Below, piece after piece: positions 12,602 to 16,324 of a stretch of DNA of 16,324 nucleotides. The position numbers and the translations under genes were made by a program. Origin of the DNA: Thiopseudomonas sp964394445 (GTDB taxonomy: Bacteria; Pseudomonadota; Gammaproteobacteria; Pseudomonadales; Pseudomonadaceae); assembly GCA_964394445.1 (NCBI GenBank), contig CAYMXO010000037.1:1-16324 (forward strand). Reading direction: 5' to 3'. The notes beneath the pieces are model-generated. The model searched no databases. It saw only the letters and a program-made list of their open reading frames with translations, and had not been told where the DNA came from. Numbering within the stretch: the stretch's first letter is position 1; each line of letters opens with the position of its first letter.

Positions 12602-15600
12602 TTAGTTGCCGCAATACTTGTTCATCAGGGCCCGCAATGCAGCGGGCTTGACTGGTTTTGCGAGAAAGCCCAGCTGTTCGCTGTGTGCCTGTACTGGCAG
12701 CTCAGGGCGTGCATCGGCGCTGATCACGATGCCGGGCAGTTGCGGTTTTTTCAGCAGCCCCCTGAGCCAGCGCATCACGTTGATGCCGGTCTGGCCGTGA
12801 TCGAGGTGATAGTCGATCAGCACGATTTGTGGCACAAAACCTTCTTCCAGCAATGTTTCACAGTCGCTGCTGTTGCGTGCCGTACGCACATCACAGCCCC
12901 AGCGGCTGAGCAGGCTGTGCATGCCGATCAGGATGCTTTCCTCGTTATCGATACAGAGCACGGCCACATCTTGCAGTGGTTTGGTGGAGTGGGCGGTGGC
13001 TGGTGTCGCAGTGACCGGTTGCAACTGGCCCCGATACAGAGGCACGGTTACGCTGAACACACTGCCTTTGCCAAGCCGCGACTGAACCCGGATCGGGTGG
13101 GCCAGCAGTTTGCACAGTCCGTCGGCAATCGCCAGGCCAAGACCCAGGCCCTTTTCTTCGCGGGTCACGTGGCTGTCCAGGCGTTTGAATTCTTCGAAAA
13201 TGAAATTCAGCTTGTCTTTCGGAATACCGGGCCCGCAGTCCCAGACTTCCAGACGAATGTGTTCGCCTTGCCGGCGTACCCCGAGCAGCACTTTGCCCTT
13301 GGCATACCTGAAGGCATTGGTCAGGAAGTTCTGAATGATGCGGCGTAGCAGCCTGGCGTCACTGTTGACGCGGATATCCGGCGCAAACAGGCGGAAATCA
13401 GTTCCTTGCTGTTCAGCCAATACAGTAAATTCTGCCCCGAGGGTTTCCAGCCAGGGGCGCAGCGCGAAGGGCTGTGGGTTGGGTGTCACGCTGCCGCCTT
13501 CAAGGCGCGAGATGTCCAGCAGGTCGCTGATCAGGTCTTCGGCCGAGCGTAGCGAACTGTCCAGGTTGCGTACCAGTTCCTGGGCTTCTTCGGGCAGGCT
13601 TTCCTGATGGGAGAGGGCGGCGGAAAACAGCCGTGCGGCATTCAGCGGTTGCATCAGGTCATGGCTGACGGCAGCCAGAAACCGCGTTTTCGAGGCGTTG
13701 GCGTCCTCGGCGATCCGCTTGGCGCTGGTCAGCTCCTGGTTGAGCTGTGACAGCTCGTGCGTGCGCTCACTGACCCGCTGCTCCAGCCCTTCATTGGCTT
13801 CCTTCAGCGCCTGCTCGGCCTTGCGGAAGGCGGTAATGTCGGTAAAGCTCATGACAAAGCCGCCGCCGGGCATCGGGTTGCCAATCAGTTCAATCACTCT
13901 GCCGTTGGGAAACATGCGTTCGGATGTGTGGGCGGTGCCCTGACGCATCCAGTACAGACGCTTGCTGACGTGGGTTTCTACATCGCCAGGCCCGCACAGG
14001 CCTTTTTCTGCGTTGTGCCGGATGATGTCACTTATTGGCCGGCCGACCTGAATCAGGCCTTCCGGATAATCAAACAGCTGCAGGTAACGAGTATTCCAGG
14101 CGACCAGTTGTAACGAGCGGTCTACCACACTGATGCCCTGGGTCAGGTTTTCGATTGCACCTTGCAGCAGGGTCCGGTTGAACTGCAGCGCCTCGGATGC
14201 CTCGCCGACAATACGCACCACATCCTCGACATGCATCTCGCGCCCTTCAATGGCTGCGCGCACCACAACCCGGGTTGAAGATGCTCCCAGTACACCTGTC
14301 AACAATCGTTCGGTATGGGCAATCCAGTCACTGCTGGCTGTTTCTTCCGTGTTGAAAGCAATGCCGCGGGTATAGGCAAAACGGATGAAACTGTGCCGGG
14401 CGCGGTCCTCACCAACAAAACGGCCGGCCAGGGTCAGTAAGTCGCCGACCTGTACTGACAGGGGTGCCTTGTTGCCCACTTGCAGGCTGATAAAGCGGTT
14501 GGCCTGCCAGTGTTCCGAGACCCGGGTGCGGGAAAAAAGTGAAACCAGAGCAAAAACAGCGAAGTTGCCGCTGAGTGACAGGGTTACGCCCAAAGTCAAA
14601 GGGTCTACCTCGAAGCCCAGGGGAATCCCGTACAGCCACTGGAGGCCGGGTATGCCTTCAGGGTCGGCGCCAAAACTGGTGGCGATCAAAGGCAGCACCA
14701 GGGTATAGACCCAGAGCAGTGAGCCGGTGATGAGTCCGGCGAAGACACCCTGACGATTGGCTTTTTTCCAGATCAGGGCGCCAATCATGGCCGGTGCCAT
14801 CTGTGTTAGCGCGGCAAAGGCCACCTGGCCAATGGTGGCGAGGCTGGCGTTGGCATTGAGCAGGCGGTAGCTGACATAGGCTAGCAACAGAATGACGATA
14901 ATGCTCAGGCGTCGTGCCGTAAGCATCCAGTGGCGAAACGCTTCAAAGGGGCGGTCAGTGGTGCGCGCCTGGAGCAGCATGGGCAGCAGGATATGGTTGG
15001 AAATCATCACTGACAGGGTCACCACCCCTACAATGACCATGCCGGTTGCGGCCGAAGCACCACCAATAAACGCCAGTACGGCCAGCATCGGGTACCCCTC
15101 GGCCAGCGGCAGGCTGATGACAAAGGAGTCGGGTACCACATTGGCTGGCAAGCGCAACTGTCCGGCCAGAGCCAGTGGAACAATGAAGGCGGCAACAATC
15201 AACAGATAAAGCGGAAAGATCCAGCGGGCGAACTTCAGGTCGGCAGTGACGTTGTTTTCCACGACCGTCACATGGAACTGCCGAGGCAGGGTGTAGACCG
15301 CCATCATGGCAACGCAGGTTTGTACCAGCATGTGCGGCCAGTTGATGCTGGTGTTCCAGAATTCTTCCAGCTCCGGTGCTGCCTTGGATGTTTGCCACAG
15401 ATCGAGCGGGCCATTATAAACGCCGTAAAGGACAAACAGGCCAACAGCAATGAACGCCATCAGCTTGATCAGTGATTCAAAGGCAATGGCGAACATCAGC
15501 CCCCGGTGGTGTTCGGTTACGTCAAGGTTGCGGGTACCAAACAAAATGGTAAACAAAGCCAGACCCACAGTAACGAACAGGGCAATGTCCTGACCTTGTT

Positions 15601-16066
15601 GACCGGCTGTTTGTGCCGAATTGAGGGTCAGCAGGTTGACCCCAAGCACTATGCCTTTAAGTTGCAGGGCCAGATAGGGAAGGATGCCGACCAGGCTGAT
15701 CAGGGTAATGAAAACGGCAAGCTTTTGTGATTTGCCATAGCGTGCCGCGATAAAGTCGGCAATTGAGGTGATATTTTCCTGCTTGCTGATGATGACCATT
15801 TTTTTGAGCACCCAGGGCGCAAAAAGCAGCAACAGGATGGGGCCCAGGTATATGGGTAAAAAAGACCAGAGTTGACCTGCGGCCTGGCCGACTGAGCCGA
15901 AAAAGGTCCAGCTGCTGCAGTAAACTGCAAGCGAGAAACTGTAAACGGCCACGCGCAACCTGGGATGCAGCGGCTTGGTTCGCCGGTCGCCGTAGAAGGC
16001 AATGGCAAACAGAATGGCCATGTAGGCCACAGCAACGAATGCAAGGAAACCAAAAGAAATCGCCAT
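12602..16066 (-). CDS. Hybrid sensor histidine kinase with sodium/solute symporter-like (SSF) sensor domain
   Basis: The 1154-residue inner-membrane protein has four parts. Residues 1 to about 500 form a multi-span SSF transporter-like domain, as in CbrA and PA3271 of P. aeruginosa. A PAS domain (about 632-745; ENLTQGISVVD) is followed by a coiled coil (about 745-795). The kinase core has His802 in AAVSHDLMQPLNAARLF, the N-box RIIQNFLTNAFRYA, DCGPGIP and GLGLGLAIA. The C-terminal receiver domain has the acidic DNE, phospho-acceptor Asp1085 in VLIDYHLD and Lys1137 in LAKPVKP. All catalytic residues are present. Whether the SSF part transports or only senses a solute is unknown. The ATG at 16066 is preferred to a TTG at 16096 because the product then starts at the first membrane segment; its Shine-Dalgarno is weak. 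No partner response regulator lies in the window. Confidence 0.93.
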   Translation of the reverse strand: MAISFGFLAFVAVAYMAILFAIAFYGDRRTKPLHPRLRVAVYSFSLAVYCSSWTFFGSVGQAAGQLWSFLPIYLGPILLLLFAPWVLKKMVIISKQENITSIADFIAARYGKSQKLAVFITLISLVGILPYLALQLKGIVLGVNLLTLNSAQTAGQQGQDIALFVTVGLALFTILFGTRNLDVTEHHRGLMFAIAFESLIKLMAFIAVGLFVLYGVYNGPLDLWQTSKAAPELEEFWNTSINWPHMLVQTCVAMMAVYTLPRQFHVTVVENNVTADLKFARWIFPLYLLIVAAFIVPLALAGQLRLPANVVPDSFVISLPLAEGYPMLAVLAFIGGASAATGMVIVGVVTLSVMISNHILLPMLLQARTTDRPFEAFRHWMLTARRLSIIVILLLAYVSYRLLNANASLATIGQVAFAALTQMAPAMIGALIWKKANRQGVFAGLITGSLLWVYTLVLPLIATSFGADPEGIPGLQWLYGIPLGFEVDPLTLGVTLSLSGNFAVFALVSLFSRTRVSEHWQANRFISLQVGNKAPLSVQVGDLLTLAGRFVGEDRARHSFIRFAYTRGIAFNTEETASSDWIAHTERLLTGVLGASSTRVVVRAAIEGREMHVEDVVRIVGEASEALQFNRTLLQGAIENLTQGISVVDRSLQLVAWNTRYLQLFDYPEGLIQVGRPISDIIRHNAEKGLCGPGDVETHVSKRLYWMRQGTAHTSERMFPNGRVIELIGNPMPGGGFVMSFTDITAFRKAEQALKEANEGLEQRVSERTHELSQLNQELTSAKRIAEDANASKTRFLAAVSHDLMQPLNAARLFSAALSHQESLPEEAQELVRNLDSSLRSAEDLISDLLDISRLEGGSVTPNPQPFALRPWLETLGAEFTVLAEQQGTDFRLFAPDIRVNSDARLLRRIIQNFLTNAFRYAKGKVLLGVRRQGEHIRLEVWDCGPGIPKDKLNFIFEEFKRLDSHVTREEKGLGLGLAIADGLCKLLAHPIRVQSRLGKGSVFSVTVPLYRGQLQPVTATPATAHSTKPLQDVAVLCIDNEESILIGMHSLLSRWGCDVRTARNSSDCETLLEEGFVPQIVLIDYHLDHGQTGINVMRWLRGLLKKPQLPGIVISADARPELPVQAHSEQLGFLAKPVKPAALRALMNKYCGN

Positions 16067-16117
16067 AACAAACCTGATCCGGGTAATGATTGCCAACGCT
16101 TATGCGATAGCTGCTGA

Positions 16118-16123
16118 ATCATA
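16118..16123 (-). promoter_or_regulatory. Possible -10 element of the sensor kinase promoter
   Basis: The minus strand reads TATGAT (five of six consensus bases) about 52 bases before the kinase ATG. The hexamer 17 bases further upstream, TGGCTG, is a poor -35. Tentative. Confidence 0.35.
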
Positions 16124-16212
16124 GCCTTGTTGCGGTTGATCAGCCAGCAAGCAGGCGTGCAGTCTGCTGTCCGGTCGGTGAGGCGTGCTGGAATGTATTT
16201 GGTTGGCAGCGC

Positions 16213-16240
16213 TTGACAGCCCGCAAATCTGGTGTAGAAT
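16213..16240 (+). promoter_or_regulatory. Near-consensus sigma-70 promoter reading out of the window, probable rRNA/stable-RNA promoter P1
   Basis: TTGACA (16213-16218), a 16-base spacer and TAGAAT (16235-16240) make the best promoter in the window. The bases after the -10, GCGCGCTCC, form a GC-rich discriminator as found at growth-rate-controlled rRNA and tRNA promoters. No open frame starts in the remaining 84 bases. Start near 16247 is expected. Confidence 0.8.
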
Positions 16241-16296
16241 GCGCGCTCCTTTCAACGGCCAGCCCCGATCGGGATGGCAGCCTTGAGAAGACGCTC

Positions 16297-16324
16297 TGAA
16301 AAGAATTTTTCAAAAGGTGTTGAC
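16297..16324 (+). promoter_or_regulatory. Upstream part of a second tandem promoter, cut by the window end
   Basis: The last five bases, TTGAC (16320-16324), begin a consensus -35. Directly upstream is an A/T-rich stretch with TGAAAA-GAAT-TTTTCA (16297-16312), placed where an UP element would be. Tandem promoters about 107 bases apart are typical of rRNA operons. The -10 is outside the window. Confidence 0.55.

Noticed and set aside
16067..16096. TTG at 16096 as start of the sensor kinase
   Set aside because: It would add ten residues before the first membrane segment. The ATG at 16066 is a better start codon, though neither has a strong Shine-Dalgarno.
1..16324. Mobile elements, CRISPR arrays, tRNA genes
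   Set aside because: No transposase or integrase, no spaced direct repeats of CRISPR size, and no tRNA-like sequence were recognised on either strand.

Overview
The window looks like chromosomal DNA of a gammaproteobacterium close to Pseudomonas or Halopseudomonas. The evidence is the order nqrF-apbE-nqrM-sthA followed by a glycerophosphodiesterase gene, a PilZ gene and lol genes, which is the order I recall around PA2994-PA2988 in P. aeruginosa. Protein sequences are also Pseudomonas-like (SthA, RapA, SSF-type hybrid kinase), and there is an Anr/FNR-type box in front of a CcoM-like microprotein. The species assignment is inference. No transposase, integrase, phage gene or CRISPR array is visible, so this is ordinary core-genome DNA.

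Layout. 1-2512 (+) is the end of the Na+-translocating NADH:quinone reductase operon: the last codons of a preceding gene (probably nqrE), nqrF, the flavinyl transferase apbE and the iron-delivery factor nqrM, tightly spaced. 2598-3989 (+) is sthA, soluble transhydrogenase, ended by a hairpin shared with a convergent operon. 4041-5624 (-) is a three-gene operon read PilZ protein, small exported protein of unknown function, cytosolic glycerophosphodiester phosphodiesterase. 5724-7647 (+) is a LolC/E-type permease overlapping lolD; no second permease follows, unlike the lolC-D-E arrangement I know from Pseudomonas. 7648-7962 has no convincing gene but contains GC-rich nested inverted repeats. 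7963-11630 (-) is rapA followed by trmO. 11888-12163 (+) is a small disordered protein gene divergent from rapA. 12292-12536 (+) is a compact transcription unit: Anr box, 36-codon CcoM-like membrane protein gene and strong terminator. 12602-16066 (-) is a large SSF-PAS-HisKA-HATPase-REC hybrid sensor kinase. 16213-16324 (+) holds a near-consensus sigma-70 promoter and the start of a second, reading out of the window, probably into an rRNA or other stable-RNA operon.

How the genes fit. The left third concerns redox and sodium energetics: the NQR NADH-oxidising subunit, two maturation factors for NQR cofactors, and an enzyme balancing NADPH and NADH. The middle is envelope biology (lipoprotein release, c-di-GMP-type receptor, phospholipid-derived diester hydrolysis). 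The right part concerns gene expression and respiration control: RNA polymerase recycling, tRNA modification, a probable cbb3 oxidase subunit under oxygen control, and a transporter-like sensor kinase.

No wholly new multi-gene system is evident. The observations most worth checking are the unannotated-size CcoM-like gene under an Anr box, the single Lol permease at a synteny break with a nested palindrome, the Cys-to-Ser change in SthA, and the non-canonical PilZ protein in an operon with a phosphodiesterase.
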